Shown here: positions 20,149 through 31,601 of the stretch, in pieces
Numbering within the stretch: position 1 is the first letter of the stretch
Layout: every line of letters begins with the position of its first letter
NCBI GenBank assembly: GCA_947632345.1
Contig: CANROW010000004.1
Coordinates: 1-58,775 of the forward strand
Length of the DNA stretch: 58,775 nt
DNA from: an uncultured Bacilli bacterium
Lineage (GTDB): Bacteria > Bacillota_I > Bacilli_A > RF39 > UBA660
Direction of reading: 5' to 3'
The notes under the pieces: model-generated
What the model saw: the letters and a program-made list of their open reading frames with translations, nothing else
Told to the model about the DNA's origin: nothing
The model's database searches: none
Translations under genes and position numbers: made by a program

Positions 20149-21573
20149 CTAAATTTGTCCATATAAATCAAACATTGGTAAAATGATTGACATTAGGATG
20201 AACCCTACAGCAACAGCAAGGAAAATGATAACTACTGGTTCAATTAAACTCTTAATTACCGTAACGGCATTATGATGAAGATTGCCAAAGTGCTCTGATA
20301 CTTTTTGCATCATTAGGGCAAGTTGTCCAGTTGACTCACCAGTGACAATCATCTCATAAGCAACTACAGGGAACGCCCACTCGCCTTTAAAAGTATCGCT
20401 CAATTTAGCTCCCTTACTCAAGCCAATCAAAGTTCTTGACAATATCTCTTTATATATCTCATTTTCAGTGACATTACTCAATACTTCCATACTGTCAGTA
20501 ATGAATACACCATGGTTTAACAAAGACGCAAAAGTTCTTGTAATAGTTGCGATTTGTCCATAGATGATAGTATTTCCAAAAGCTGGCATTTTCATTATAA
20601 ACACCTGCATTGCCCGCCTAAATGATCTAATATTTTTATATAGCCAAGAAAAGGTAAAGATGACAACCAACACACCAACTATAAGGAAAAGCCAATACTT
20701 TTGCAGAAATTCACTAGCCCCAATAACAAACTTTGTTATAGCTGGTAATTCAGCTCCTTGGCTAGAGAACATATCAACGAATTGCGGTACGACGAACATT
20801 ACTAAGAAGAAAACGGCACCGATACATAGAACAAAGATAACAGCCGGATAAATTAGTGCTGACATCATTTCTTTTCGCGTTTTTTCTGTATCTGTAAAGT
20901 AATCGGCCATTTCATCCAAAGTTCCAGCTAAATCTCCGGTCATCTCACTCGTCTTAACCATATTGATGAGGATACTTGGGAAAGCATTTCCCTGTTTTTC
21001 AAGAGCTACTGAAAAAGGCTCACCAATAACTAACTCATAGATTACTTTATCATAAATTCTTTTTAGATTGGCATTGGATGTCTGTTTAGTCAAAATGCGC
21101 ATTGAATCGATGAGCGGAATTCCCGCTTTAATATATGTTGATAACTGAATGAGTGCGAAAGACAAATCACCAGTCTTAATCTTTCCACTACCAAGACTGA
21201 TATCGATATCAAATTTTCCACGAGGAACGATATCAACAATCTCATATCCCTCATTTGTTAAAAAGACTCTAACAGCAGTTACATCAACCGCATCAAATAT
21301 TCCCTTAACGGTATCTCCCATTGAATTCTTAACCGTATATCTAAACGATGTCAACTTTTCCTTGCCATCAACTTTCTTTTCTCCGACATTAGCTCCTCTT
21401 TTAAATTCAGAACTCTGTTCTTTTACTCTCTCTAACTCTTTATCTAGAGCTACACCCTCTAATCGGTTCGGATCAAATTCAACTTGTTTTTTCGAAAATA
21501 AGCTTTTTAAATAGGAAAGCCCTTCTCCAGCTAGTGTCAATATTCTTAATGGAAATCTTAAAACATCTTTCAT
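20149..21573 (-). CDS. pilC: Type II secretion system F / PilC family inner membrane protein
   Basis: 474 aa; T2SSF repeats LSFALIQLSTYIKAGIPLIDSMRIL, SEMTGDLAGTLDEMADYF and second copy VTGESTGQLALMMQKVSEHF. Confidence 0.93.
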   Translation of the reverse strand: MKDVLRFPLRILTLAGEGLSYLKSLFSKKQVEFDPNRLEGVALDKELERVKEQSSEFKRGANVGEKKVDGKEKLTSFRYTVKNSMGDTVKGIFDAVDVTAVRVFLTNEGYEIVDIVPRGKFDIDISLGSGKIKTGDLSFALIQLSTYIKAGIPLIDSMRILTKQTSNANLKRIYDKVIYELVIGEPFSVALEKQGNAFPSILINMVKTSEMTGDLAGTLDEMADYFTDTEKTRKEMMSALIYPAVIFVLCIGAVFFLVMFVVPQFVDMFSSQGAELPAITKFVIGASEFLQKYWLFLIVGVLVVIFTFSWLYKNIRSFRRAMQVFIMKMPAFGNTIIYGQIATITRTFASLLNHGVFITDSMEVLSNVTENEIYKEILSRTLIGLSKGAKLSDTFKGEWAFPVVAYEMIVTGESTGQLALMMQKVSEHFGNLHHNAVTVIKSLIEPVVIIFLAVAVGFILMSIILPMFDLYGQI

Positions 21574-21676
21574 TTTGCTGCCTCCCTATCTTATTCTAAA
21601 TTAAATTATATCATACCTCCTCTTAATTTTAAACATTTTTTTATTAATTCATATAATAATGTAAAGGAGGAATAAA

Positions 21677-21994
21677 ATGTTCAATAACTACAATTACTTT
21701 CCTTTTCAAGGAATGCAACCACGTTTGTCTCTCTTTAGTGGCTTACGAAATTTGAACTTTGGTGAAATCCTTAATGGAGCTCAAAAGACCCTCAATGTGG
21801 TAAACCAAGCGATTCCTATTTTTTATCAAATTCGACCTCTTTGGAATAACACTAAGACTATTTTTAAAATAGCTAATGCCATAAATGATGATGACAAAAA
21901 AGTGGTAAATAACACAGCACCAAAGAATGAAGAAAAGATACAGGAAACTAAAAAAAGTGATGTCAAATACAATGAACCCGTCTTCTTTTTATAA
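21677..21994 (+). CDS. YqfQ/VrrA-like small protein
   Basis: 105 aa, AAAGGAGG SD; LNGAQKTLNVVNQAIPIFYQIRPLWNNTKTIFKI resembles the YqfQ family core. Confidence 0.6.
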   Translation: MFNNYNYFPFQGMQPRLSLFSGLRNLNFGEILNGAQKTLNVVNQAIPIFYQIRPLWNNTKTIFKIANAINDDDKKVVNNTAPKNEEKIQETKKSDVKYNEPVFFL

Positions 21995-22022
21995 AAAAAG
22001 AAAGAAATTACTTTCTTTCTAA
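21990..22022 (-). terminator. Terminator of ppaC transcript (convergent junction)
   Basis: Minus GAAAGAAAGTAATTTCTTTCTTTTTTT. Confidence 0.65.
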
Positions 22023-23642
22023 AGCATCCATTATTGCCACAATCATCTGTTTCTTTCGCGAAACGATATTTTTTAAGAAATGACCTTCTTCGATATTATT
22101 GACATTGAAAGCTAGTGCCATAATGTTTCGTGATTTCTCATTAAATAAGAGATATGAGCCATTAGTGATTATATTGGTGACAAAAAGACACACTATATCA
22201 TAATTGTTATTAGTAGCTATTTCATTTAATTCGCTAATATATGCCTCTTGTTTTTCTCTAATCTCTTCGTAATCGGTCGTAAAGACTTGACCAATACCAA
22301 TATTGATATCTTCATCACTAAATTTTTTAAAGTCTTGATAAATGATGTCTTCAATGGTTCGATTGCGCAAACTTGAACCGACTTTAAACATTTCAAGGCC
22401 ATATTCTTCATAATTGATATCTAGTTGTGAGCTCAAGTCAGAGACCGCCGTCCGATCATAACTGGTCGTCGTTGGACTCTTTAACAGTAAGGTATCAGAT
22501 AAAATAGCTGATAGAAGTAGTCCCGCTATATCGTTAGGAATTGCTACTCGATACTGCTTAAACAAACCAAAAATAATGGTACAAGTACTACCGACAGCCA
22601 TATTGCGGAAATTAATCGGTTGGTTAGTTGAAATGGCACCAAGGCGATGATGATCAATTATCTCAATAATTTCGGCCTCTTCTAGTCCATCGACACTCTG
22701 CGTTTTTTCATTGTGATCTACCAAGATCACTTTTTTTCTTTTCTTTTGATTGACATCAGTAATTCTGATCAAGCCTAAACACTTATCATTTTTACCAACT
22801 ACAGGGTAATTACTATAGGCAAGCCGACTATAGACCTCTTCAAAATCGGTTAAGAAATCGCTATCGTGAACGACCACCGGTTCGTATGAAGCGCTGATAT
22901 TTAAGGCATAATTGCATAAACTCAAAAGGTTCGTCACTTCAAAACTATCATAGTGAGTGCGGATGATATTGACGCCATTTTGACGCGCTTTTTCCAAGTG
23001 TTCTTCTTTGATTTGACCATTTCCAACTAAAATGATCAATTTAACGCCGGAGTTCACAGCATACTCCAAAATGCTATGGCGATCACCAATGACTAAAATG
23101 GTATCGTGGTGAAGTTCAACATCATTTAAAAAAGTTGTACTTTTAAAAGTCGCTGTTAAAACATTACCAACAATTTCTTCGTCAAAGCGTAAAACTTCTT
23201 CGCCCTGTAATCCTTTCAACAAATTATCATACGAAGTATAGAGATGACGCCGATCACCCTCGATTAAGTCTTTAGCTAATTCTTTTAACGTTATCAAACC
23301 AACTAATTTATTATTGTCACGCGAATCGACAATGGGAATGCCACTAGAACCGTTCGCATTCATCATATCATAGGCATTTTTTATCGTATCAAATTTATCG
23401 ACATAAAAATTCTTACTATAATTGACATCGCTAATTTTAACTTTGACATCATTTAAGTACCTTGGCACTTCAACATGAAAATGTTCTAAGACAAATTTCG
23501 TTTCATTATTGATATCACTCAAAATTCTTGGTACAACTTCAACATTCTTATATAGTAAATTGTGCAAGTACGCCACGGCTATTGTTGCACAAACACTATC
23601 TGTATCCGGTTTTTTATGTCCAAAAACATATATCTTTTCCAT
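22008..23642 (-). CDS. ppaC: Manganese-dependent inorganic pyrophosphatase with CBS/DRTGG regulatory insert
   Basis: VFGHKKPDTDSVCATIAVAYL, CBS pair, DHHRLGAI (DHH) motif, C-terminal DHHA2 SRKKQ. Confidence 0.93.
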   Translation of the reverse strand: MEKIYVFGHKKPDTDSVCATIAVAYLHNLLYKNVEVVPRILSDINNETKFVLEHFHVEVPRYLNDVKVKISDVNYSKNFYVDKFDTIKNAYDMMNANGSSGIPIVDSRDNNKLVGLITLKELAKDLIEGDRRHLYTSYDNLLKGLQGEEVLRFDEEIVGNVLTATFKSTTFLNDVELHHDTILVIGDRHSILEYAVNSGVKLIILVGNGQIKEEHLEKARQNGVNIIRTHYDSFEVTNLLSLCNYALNISASYEPVVVHDSDFLTDFEEVYSRLAYSNYPVVGKNDKCLGLIRITDVNQKKRKKVILVDHNEKTQSVDGLEEAEIIEIIDHHRLGAISTNQPINFRNMAVGSTCTIIFGLFKQYRVAIPNDIAGLLLSAILSDTLLLKSPTTTSYDRTAVSDLSSQLDINYEEYGLEMFKVGSSLRNRTIEDIIYQDFKKFSDEDINIGIGQVFTTDYEEIREKQEAYISELNEIATNNNYDIVCLFVTNIITNGSYLLFNEKSRNIMALAFNVNNIEEGHFLKNIVSRKKQMIVAIMDALERK

Positions 23643-23686
23643 ATGCATCACACTTTTCCCTATTCTTTTTAGATTATATCATACAA

Positions 23687-26600
23687 TTAAGATATTTCTA
23701 ACAAATTGTTGTTTAAACTTTGCAAATTATTATCAATGATGGAATAGAGATAGATATCTACTTCTTTTTTGGTCTTTTGTTGAATAAACTTGCGATAACC
23801 ATTCAATTGTTTATAGTAATTTTCATCATCGATATTTTTGAGTTTATAATCAATGATACTGATTCTGTCTGGATACTCTATCATCAAATCGATAATTCCG
23901 TGGCACAAGTTATCGGCATCCTCATAGATAAACTCATATTCTTTGTAGATATTGCCCGCAAAAGAAAGGCCACAATGTAAGAAATTATCTAAGTATTTTT
24001 GATACTTTTCGGGAATACCATCAAAATTAGGATTTTGAAAATCGAATACTTCAAATAAATAATGGATATAGGTACCAAACTCCATTTTCTTTTTCGTCTC
24101 TTCTTCGAGAAGCAAACTATTGCCCTTCGAGAAATGACTACTGATGGCATAAGTCCGCGGAATGTTTAAGGAAATATCATTAATCTGTTCCTCACAAACC
24201 TCTATCTTATCTTGATAATTGGTCTTTTTAATCAAATTATAGTCATGGGTCAATCCTAATTCCTCTAAATTGACAGGAACTATGTAAGGATTTAAAACAC
24301 TTTTTATACTGTTGATGATATCACTGAAAGATTTATAATTACTTCTGATATCTTGGGGAACGATTGAAGTAAATGCATTATCCTCATCTTTCAAATTACA
24401 AACTAAAATCATTTTTTCTTTACAACGCGTCAAAGCGACATAAAACAATCTTATTTTTTCACTGATTTCTTCTTTTAAGAAATCTTCTTTAAACATCAAT
24501 TTGTAAAAAGTATCGCCAATGCCTTCATCATAGTAGGGAGCGATGATACCATATTTTTCCGCAAAGAGAAAACGATTCTTTAAATCATCAAGATTAAAGC
24601 GACTATAAAAGCCAGCAAAATAACAGATATGATATTCAAGGCCTTTGGATTTATGAATAGTCATTATCTTGACACTGTCACTAATATTCTCACTGATTTC
24701 ACATTCCAATTTTTGCTCAGAAGACATTATATTGTCTAAATAATCCCAGAATTCGCGAATGCCAAAGCCCATTTTTTCCATACCTTGAGCCAAGTTGATG
24801 ACATATTCAAGGCGAACATTAACCTTTTCCATATCACCAACACTAATGCTCTTCATATAAAAGGCAAAACGATCAATTATTTCTTCAATGGTCTTTGCTA
24901 AAGACCAACTTGAAAGACAATTAGACAAATCTTTTAGGATGGCATAAAGTGTACTGTCTCTATATTTATCTTCCGTCAAATAATCAAATAGTTCACTGTC
25001 ACTATAATTGAATAAATAGCTACGACCAATAGAGGCGAAAGCATATTTAAAATCTACTCCATAGTCTCCATCCTTGAGACAGATTAAAAGTCCTAAAATA
25101 TTTTTAATGATGGCGATATCATCATCCGTTTTTATATTGGTTGACGTGTATTTAGTGAGGGGCACATTGAAATATTCAAATATTTTTTTATAGAGATCAA
25201 ATTTAGTAGAACGATCGATCAAAATACAAAAATCATTATAAGTGACATAACGAAGCGTTTTCGAATTTTTATCAAAGATTTGATAATGATTACTAACTTT
25301 ATCCTTGATATCTTTTAAAATGGTGAAGATTTCGACTTCATCTTTCGTATATTCAAAACCCTTTTCGAGATTATAGTTATATATTTCCATATCGTAATTT
25401 TGCGAAGTATGGCCCTCTTCACTATAAGCTGTATTACCAAAAATCATCCGATGTGATTCTTGATAGCGCGCTCCACCAATTTCATCATCCATAACGGCAT
25501 CAAAAATGAGATTGATATTGTTTAAAACTTCCGTCCGACTGCGAAAATTTTTCAAAAGATCAATTTTATAACCACCACGATTTAACGCATAGTTGTCATA
25601 TTTACTTTTAAAAATATAGGGATCAGCGTGACGAAAACGATAAATTGATTGTTTGATATCACCAACCATATACACATCATCATTCGCAATCAATTTGATA
25701 AAACTCTCTTGTAAGTACGACGTATCTTGATATTCATCGATCATTATTTCTTTAAAATAATATTTTAGTTCTTGTCGGACACTTTCATTATAACGAACAA
25801 CACTAATAGCCATATTGGCAATATCATTAAATTCAAAAGCATTGTTTTGGTATTTGAAAGCCATTATTCTTGCATCAAGTTTCTTTATCATTTTAACAAG
25901 AACCCGGCAATATTCTTTCGTTGCTAAAACGCGTTCTTTGACTTTAGATAAATTTTCTTCAACCATAAAGCTATCTAGATCTTCTTTAGCTTTAGTAAAG
26001 TCCTCTTTAGCTTGTTTCAAATCTTCAGCACTATTACGAGGAAGTGGTGGAATTTTTTGAGATAAAGATTTATAAATAGTTTCATAATTATCACAAGAAT
26101 TGAAATGATCGACAACATTTAATAAATCTTCACCAAAATCACCTTCCGCTAGAGCTAACAAGTCATTAGCTCGATCTTTAACTTTCGCAAACTTCTTCTT
26201 GATTATCTCTTCATATTCCAAAAGAAGCTTATCGATGAACTCATCACTAAAATAATGGTCCATATATGAATCTAAAAAATCTTTTTTATTCATCAATAGA
26301 TCCATTTTATCATTGAGACTTAGGACATATTTTTTAATATCATAATCATCTTTTACACATAAATCACTTATCAATTTGATAAAATCAGGATCTTTTTCGT
26401 GATACTCCTCTTCCATTATTGCATCAATGATTTTAATCTTTTCATTATAGATGATACTGGCATCTACTATTGATACATCTTTAGAGATATTTAATAGATA
26501 ATGATATTTCTTGACCATTGATAAACTAAAACTGTCAAAGGTTGTTATATAAGCCCCATCAATGAGATTCAATTGTTCTTGTAAACTAGCATCCTTCTTA

Positions 26601-26812
26601 ATCGCCGAACGAATGCGTTCTTTCATCTCGTGAGCAGCGGCATTAGTAAAAGTTAGGACTAAAATCTGATTGATGTTGATGCCACTTTTTAATTTGCGAA
26701 TAACGCGTTCAGTCAAAACCGCGGTCTTACCACTACCAGCTCCAGCTGATACAATGATGTTGCACCCTTCTTTATCAATAGCTTCTTGTTGTTCTTTGGT
26801 CCACTTAGGCAT
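23687..26812 (-). CDS. addA: ATP-dependent helicase/nuclease subunit A
   Basis: ~1041 aa; WTKEQQEAIDKEGCNIIVSAGAGSGKTAVLTERV, VGDIKQSIYRFRHADP, TIHKSKGLEY, IDYKL nuclease motif. Confidence 0.96.
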   Translation of the reverse strand: MPKWTKEQQEAIDKEGCNIIVSAGAGSGKTAVLTERVIRKLKSGININQILVLTFTNAAAHEMKERIRSAIKKDASLQEQLNLIDGAYITTFDSFSLSMVKKYHYLLNISKDVSIVDASIIYNEKIKIIDAIMEEEYHEKDPDFIKLISDLCVKDDYDIKKYVLSLNDKMDLLMNKKDFLDSYMDHYFSDEFIDKLLLEYEEIIKKKFAKVKDRANDLLALAEGDFGEDLLNVVDHFNSCDNYETIYKSLSQKIPPLPRNSAEDLKQAKEDFTKAKEDLDSFMVEENLSKVKERVLATKEYCRVLVKMIKKLDARIMAFKYQNNAFEFNDIANMAISVVRYNESVRQELKYYFKEIMIDEYQDTSYLQESFIKLIANDDVYMVGDIKQSIYRFRHADPYIFKSKYDNYALNRGGYKIDLLKNFRSRTEVLNNINLIFDAVMDDEIGGARYQESHRMIFGNTAYSEEGHTSQNYDMEIYNYNLEKGFEYTKDEVEIFTILKDIKDKVSNHYQIFDKNSKTLRYVTYNDFCILIDRSTKFDLYKKIFEYFNVPLTKYTSTNIKTDDDIAIIKNILGLLICLKDGDYGVDFKYAFASIGRSYLFNYSDSELFDYLTEDKYRDSTLYAILKDLSNCLSSWSLAKTIEEIIDRFAFYMKSISVGDMEKVNVRLEYVINLAQGMEKMGFGIREFWDYLDNIMSSEQKLECEISENISDSVKIMTIHKSKGLEYHICYFAGFYSRFNLDDLKNRFLFAEKYGIIAPYYDEGIGDTFYKLMFKEDFLKEEISEKIRLFYVALTRCKEKMILVCNLKDEDNAFTSIVPQDIRSNYKSFSDIINSIKSVLNPYIVPVNLEELGLTHDYNLIKKTNYQDKIEVCEEQINDISLNIPRTYAISSHFSKGNSLLLEEETKKKMEFGTYIHYLFEVFDFQNPNFDGIPEKYQKYLDNFLHCGLSFAGNIYKEYEFIYEDADNLCHGIIDLMIEYPDRISIIDYKLKNIDDENYYKQLNGYRKFIQQKTKKEVDIYLYSIIDNNLQSLNNNLLEIS

Positions 26813-29210
26813 TATCATCACCTCCTAAAAAAGACAAGTCTTCAAAGGCGCGCACTTTTTCGATATCTTCATTCTTACGATAACATATATCTTTATATTG
26901 ACAAAAATCACACCCAATTAAATCTTTGCCAATCTGTTTTGGATTGATGGAGAAATCGCCATTTAAAATAGCCGTTATATCTTCTTCAATAACTTTATCA
27001 ACGTAATCGACTAACGCATCTAAGACGTCATCCGCAATCGTCTTCTTCAAAGCATTGACGCTAAAATCACCATCTTTTTTAACCGACATACTACTGATGA
27101 ACTCACTCTTTTCATAAGTTGGATCAAATAGTTCCAATCTGGGTTTATCATCAGTTGAATAACCAACTAATTTCAACTTGTTCATCTTCATTTCTTGATA
27201 TGACTTCTTATCATCTCTTTTTAATTCCCCATTTAGAATTCTTTCTAAATAGAAGCCAACAAATTTCGGATTATCAAAGATATGGCCCTTCTTGATCAAA
27301 TACCAATATATTGGTAATTGCATATTGATACCATAGGCGACGTTGGATAAGCTAGTATCAACGGCTCCCGTCTTATAATCGATGATACTGATTAAAGTAG
27401 AATTGTCCTTTTTATGATACATACACTTATCAACAATCCCTTTGAATTGAATTTTGATATCTGGACAATCCTGGCGATCCTTGGATAAATAGATTTCATA
27501 TTCCATCAACTTATCAGTCAAATAAGTCTCGTGATGTAATTTTTTGACAAACTCGATAATTAAACGCAATTCTTCTTTTAATTTAATCAAGAAAATTTCA
27601 TCTTTTTCAGAGAGATTAACTGTTTCTAAATATTTATTCCATTCTATTTCCAAATCAAAATCATCATTAAAACAGATACTTAGTAAATGATGAAATAAAT
27701 TACCAACTAATTGGGGAAAAGTCTCTTCAAATTTATCAAGCTTTAAGATCTTGTCTAAATAATAGCGAAAATGACACTTATTATAAGTGTTGATTGAGGA
27801 ATATGACAATAATAGATGATGATTCAATTTCTTAAGTAATTGTTCTTTAGTTATTCCCGTAAATCTATTATCATAAGTCAAATAATCGATTTTATAGTTG
27901 TAATAATATTTGCCTAGTTGGGAACTGATCGTTCCGTACTTGATGAAATCATCTAAATATTTTGTCAATTTGACGTAAGCATATTCTTTTGAATAATTAT
28001 TATTGGATAGAGAAATATCTTGTTCTTCAAAGGCACATTCATTGATTAAATTAGATGGATAGTATTCATTTGATAGATGTTTTAAAGGATAAGATATGGT
28101 TAAATGTTTGACATTATTTATAAAATTTAATACTTTATCCCGTTCAACAATATTTTTAATAGCGGTATCTTCTAAAGAAACCTCTTCTTTTTCGCCATCA
28201 CTGATATAATCTTCATCACGATGGAGTTTAGGTAATTCATTTTGATTGAAACCGATCAAGAAAACATAATCATTTTCATCACATAAAAGAGGATTAACAT
28301 CTATAAAAGAAATCTTATCTCGATATTCACAAGTGATGATATTACTCTTTTGCAAATCATTTTTGACAAGTGCAAAAACATTATTAAAAGAATAATTTAA
28401 GTCATTATATTTATTAGAGACATTGAGAAGAATAGCGATTATCTTAGCTCCTAATTCATCATCGACATATTTTTCTTTTACTTTAGAAAAAGCCAAAGAA
28501 AAATCTTGAGTATCACTTAAGATAGCTAAATATTCTCTAACGATGTCAGTTGAATAGATAGAGTATCCTCGATCTTCAATTGGCATATCATAAAAATGGG
28601 CTAATTTATGAAAAACATTATTGTATCTTTCAGAATAATTAGCTATTTTAATATTATTAATAGAAATGCCACTATTTAGTAAATCACCGATCTTATTAAA
28701 GACAAAATCAACTTCTTCTTCTAAGGTAGAAGCTCGGTAAACAAGCTTATTATCATAATCATAATTTGGCATTTCCATTATTTGATAATCATGTTCCGTT
28801 AAATATTTTTTAAATAAATTATCGATGTATAAATAACCATATACATAGATTTTTTTATTTTCTAAAAAGCGATGAAACAAAGGATCAGTTGTAATGACAT
28901 CTTTATCAAGAAGTTCTTTTTTTAAAGCAAATAAAGAATTTAGCTTAGCATTGTGATAATGATCGTGTTCTACATAGCGCATATTTTCGAGTAAGACCTC
29001 GCTGACATTGGCGTCATTACCATAATTGTCCATCAGATAGAGAACAGCTTTTTCATCATATTCAAAAGTATGTTTATTGATGAACTCTTCTCTTGTCATA
29101 AATTTAATATTTAAGAGAAGCGATTCATTACTCATCTGTAATAAAAGCTTATTTTTTAAATTATTAGGAACGATTAAGAGACTGTTTTCTCGCAATAAAT
29201 CAAAATTCAT
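26805..29210 (-). CDS. addB: Compact AddB-like subunit (PD-(D/E)XK nuclease with 4Cys Fe-S motif)
   Basis: 801 aa; YNKCHFRYYLDKIL, ISIIDYKTGAVDTSLS, CDFCQYKDICYR; overlaps addA start. No Walker A in the N-terminus. Confidence 0.88.
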   Translation of the reverse strand: MNFDLLRENSLLIVPNNLKNKLLLQMSNESLLLNIKFMTREEFINKHTFEYDEKAVLYLMDNYGNDANVSEVLLENMRYVEHDHYHNAKLNSLFALKKELLDKDVITTDPLFHRFLENKKIYVYGYLYIDNLFKKYLTEHDYQIMEMPNYDYDNKLVYRASTLEEEVDFVFNKIGDLLNSGISINNIKIANYSERYNNVFHKLAHFYDMPIEDRGYSIYSTDIVREYLAILSDTQDFSLAFSKVKEKYVDDELGAKIIAILLNVSNKYNDLNYSFNNVFALVKNDLQKSNIITCEYRDKISFIDVNPLLCDENDYVFLIGFNQNELPKLHRDEDYISDGEKEEVSLEDTAIKNIVERDKVLNFINNVKHLTISYPLKHLSNEYYPSNLINECAFEEQDISLSNNNYSKEYAYVKLTKYLDDFIKYGTISSQLGKYYYNYKIDYLTYDNRFTGITKEQLLKKLNHHLLLSYSSINTYNKCHFRYYLDKILKLDKFEETFPQLVGNLFHHLLSICFNDDFDLEIEWNKYLETVNLSEKDEIFLIKLKEELRLIIEFVKKLHHETYLTDKLMEYEIYLSKDRQDCPDIKIQFKGIVDKCMYHKKDNSTLISIIDYKTGAVDTSLSNVAYGINMQLPIYWYLIKKGHIFDNPKFVGFYLERILNGELKRDDKKSYQEMKMNKLKLVGYSTDDKPRLELFDPTYEKSEFISSMSVKKDGDFSVNALKKTIADDVLDALVDYVDKVIEEDITAILNGDFSINPKQIGKDLIGCDFCQYKDICYRKNEDIEKVRAFEDLSFLGGDDNA

Positions 29211-29275
29211 ATTACCACATCTTTCAAGATATATTTTAACATGGTGAACTTACTTCGACAATTAAATTTAAAAAA

Positions 29276-29302
29276 TAAAAATACCCGAGGGTATTTTTAA
29301 AT
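29276..29302 (-). terminator. Rho-independent terminator
   Basis: AAAAATACCC..GGGTATTTTT with T-run on minus strand. Confidence 0.7.
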
Positions 29303-30523
29303 GACGTCACGAATATTTTTAACTTCTTTAATCGTATTAGCATTTTGACTATTTTTATCATAAAAGAAAGCATAACGGAAGATTGAGAAACCTTTATAGT
29401 TAGGAATATTTTGGGAATATAGAATCTGTCTTTTGATGATATCATCATTTTCTCTCCACTCATTCTTGCCACTGCCAGCATATTGATCATCAGTTCCAGA
29501 TTTGTATAAGGCCAGAGCGGGAATAAGCGCAATAGATTGATCTTTTATCATATTGCTCCACTCCTTAAGGGTATCAGCATAAGGGCGATTCTGGTTGAGA
29601 AAGCCATAGTACAATTGGGGCATGACATAATCAAGATAATTACTCGTGCTGAGCAATTTTTTAACATCCAAGAAATTAGCTGAATAGTTATTATCAATAT
29701 TTCCTTCAGGAGCTATACCAAAAAGGATCTTTTTATTGTTCTTTTTAATGACGTCATAAACGCGTGAAATCAGTTTAGTCGTATTATCAAGGCGATATTC
29801 TGAGCGCGATAAAGTCCCACCACTCTTTTGGTATGCATCATAATTGGCATCATCGATATCATCACTCGGATAAAAATAATCATCGAAATGAATGCCATCT
29901 ACGTCATAATTTTTTATAATTTCTTCGACCCCCGAAACAATTAGATCAATTACTTCTTCGCTAGCGGGATTATAGTAAACACCTTTACCATCTATCACTT
30001 TAACACTATTGGTATTTAAAAATTTATAGGCCGGATGCTTTTCATCAATGACAAAATTAGGATTACTAGAGATGCGATAAGGATTGATCCAAGCGTGAAC
30101 TTTAATTCCTGCGCTGTGAGCTTTTTCAATGAAATAAGCTAGAATATCAAAAGGTAATTCGCCATCGGTGACAACTCCACTATTAGGGAATATTTTTGAT
30201 GGATAAATACTGTCTGAGAAAGGACGAACGTGAAGGATTAGCCAGTTAAAACCATCCTTTTTCATATTGTTGATAATCGTATCAATATTACTTTTCGCAA
30301 CATCACTACTCTTGTCCTTGATGTATTCTTCTAATTCAATATATGATACATACATTGCCTTAACATCAGGATTGACAATACCATCCACCTCAGATATAGA
30401 ATTATTCGTCTTATTTTTTTTACTGTTGGATCCTGTGCTACTCTGTTTATCAGCTATGATAAAAAAAGTAGCAATGACAAACATTACTACAATTATTAAT
30501 ATATTTTGTTTCATTTTTTTCAC
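29297..30523 (-). CDS. Family 10 glycosyl hydrolase-like protein (GHL10/DUF187), secreted/membrane anchored
   Basis: N-terminal signal anchor; MYVSYIELEEYI..., NWLILHVRPFSDSIYPSKIFP, HAWINPYRIS, DGIHFDDYFYP. Confidence 0.9.
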   Translation of the reverse strand: MKKMKQNILIIVVMFVIATFFIIADKQSSTGSNSKKNKTNNSISEVDGIVNPDVKAMYVSYIELEEYIKDKSSDVAKSNIDTIINNMKKDGFNWLILHVRPFSDSIYPSKIFPNSGVVTDGELPFDILAYFIEKAHSAGIKVHAWINPYRISSNPNFVIDEKHPAYKFLNTNSVKVIDGKGVYYNPASEEVIDLIVSGVEEIIKNYDVDGIHFDDYFYPSDDIDDANYDAYQKSGGTLSRSEYRLDNTTKLISRVYDVIKKNNKKILFGIAPEGNIDNNYSANFLDVKKLLSTSNYLDYVMPQLYYGFLNQNRPYADTLKEWSNMIKDQSIALIPALALYKSGTDDQYAGSGKNEWRENDDIIKRQILYSQNIPNYKGFSIFRYAFFYDKNSQNANTIKEVKNIRDVI

Positions 30524-30560
30524 CAGTACATTTTATGTCGCACACCCCAAAATATGAGAA

Positions 30561-31601
30561 CTATTTATCGATGATAAACATACTATCACCAAACGAGAAA
30601 AACCGATATTTTTCTTTGACCGCTTCTTCGTAGGCTTTTAAGACTGTTTCTCTACCACATAACGCACTAATTAACATGATTAACGTTGATTTAGGAAGAT
30701 GAAAGTTGGTAATTAAATTATCAACAATTTTGAATTCATAGCCTGGATAGATAAAGATATCCGTATTGCCATAACAAGGCTTCATTTCACCAAAACGATT
30801 CATGACAGTCTCGAGAGTGCGCACCGTCGTCGTTCCAACCGCCACCAAACGCTTATTTTGTCTTTTTGTCTCATTGATGATGCGACAAGTCTCTTCACCA
30901 ATCTCATAATATTCACTATGCATATGATGTTCTAAGATATTTTCAACATTGACTGGACGAAAAGTTCCCAATCCGACGTGAAGAGTCACATAACAAATAT
31001 TAACGCCTTTTCTCTTTAGCTGGTCAAGCAATTCCTCCGTGAAGTGTAATCCGGCAGTTGGTGCTGCTGCACTCCCCAAATTTTTGGCATAAACCGTTTG
31101 ATAACGATTCTGATCTTCTAACTTTTCGTGAATATATGGTGGTAATGGCATCGTTCCCAATTTATCCAAAATCTCATATAAAATGCCATCATATATCAAA
31201 TCAAAAGTTCTTATTCCTTCTTCTTTTTCTTCGGTACAACGCATCTTCAATAAGCCATCGCCAAAAGAAACGACTGTTCCAACTTTAACTCTTTTAGCGG
31301 GGCGCGCTAAAGCCTCCCAAGTATTATCACTACTGTTCTTTAAGAGGAGAACTTCAATAACGGCTCCCGTATCTTCTTTTGTACCGATAAGGCGCGCGGG
31401 AATTACTTTGGTGTCATTTAAAACTAAAGTATCTCCTTCATTTAGATAAGATATAATATCCGTAAAATGGCGATGTTCAATTTCGCCAGTATTTTTATTT
31501 AAAACCAGTAAACGCGATGAAGAACGATCCTTAAGAGGAGTTTGGGCAATCAATTCTTCTGGTAAATAATAATCAAAATCCTCTAAATTCACATCAATCA
31601 T
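30561..31601 (-). CDS. queA: S-adenosylmethionine:tRNA ribosyltransferase-isomerase
   Basis: [55 protein letters not shown]. Confidence 0.97.
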   Translation of the reverse strand: MIDVNLEDFDYYLPEELIAQTPLKDRSSSRLLVLNKNTGEIEHRHFTDIISYLNEGDTLVLNDTKVIPARLIGTKEDTGAVIEVLLLKNSSDNTWEALARPAKRVKVGTVVSFGDGLLKMRCTEEKEEGIRTFDLIYDGILYEILDKLGTMPLPPYIHEKLEDQNRYQTVYAKNLGSAAAPTAGLHFTEELLDQLKRKGVNICYVTLHVGLGTFRPVNVENILEHHMHSEYYEIGEETCRIINETKRQNKRLVAVGTTTVRTLETVMNRFGEMKPCYGNTDIFIYPGYEFKIVDNLITNFHLPKSTLIMLISALCGRETVLKAYEEAVKEKYRFFSFGDSMFIIDK

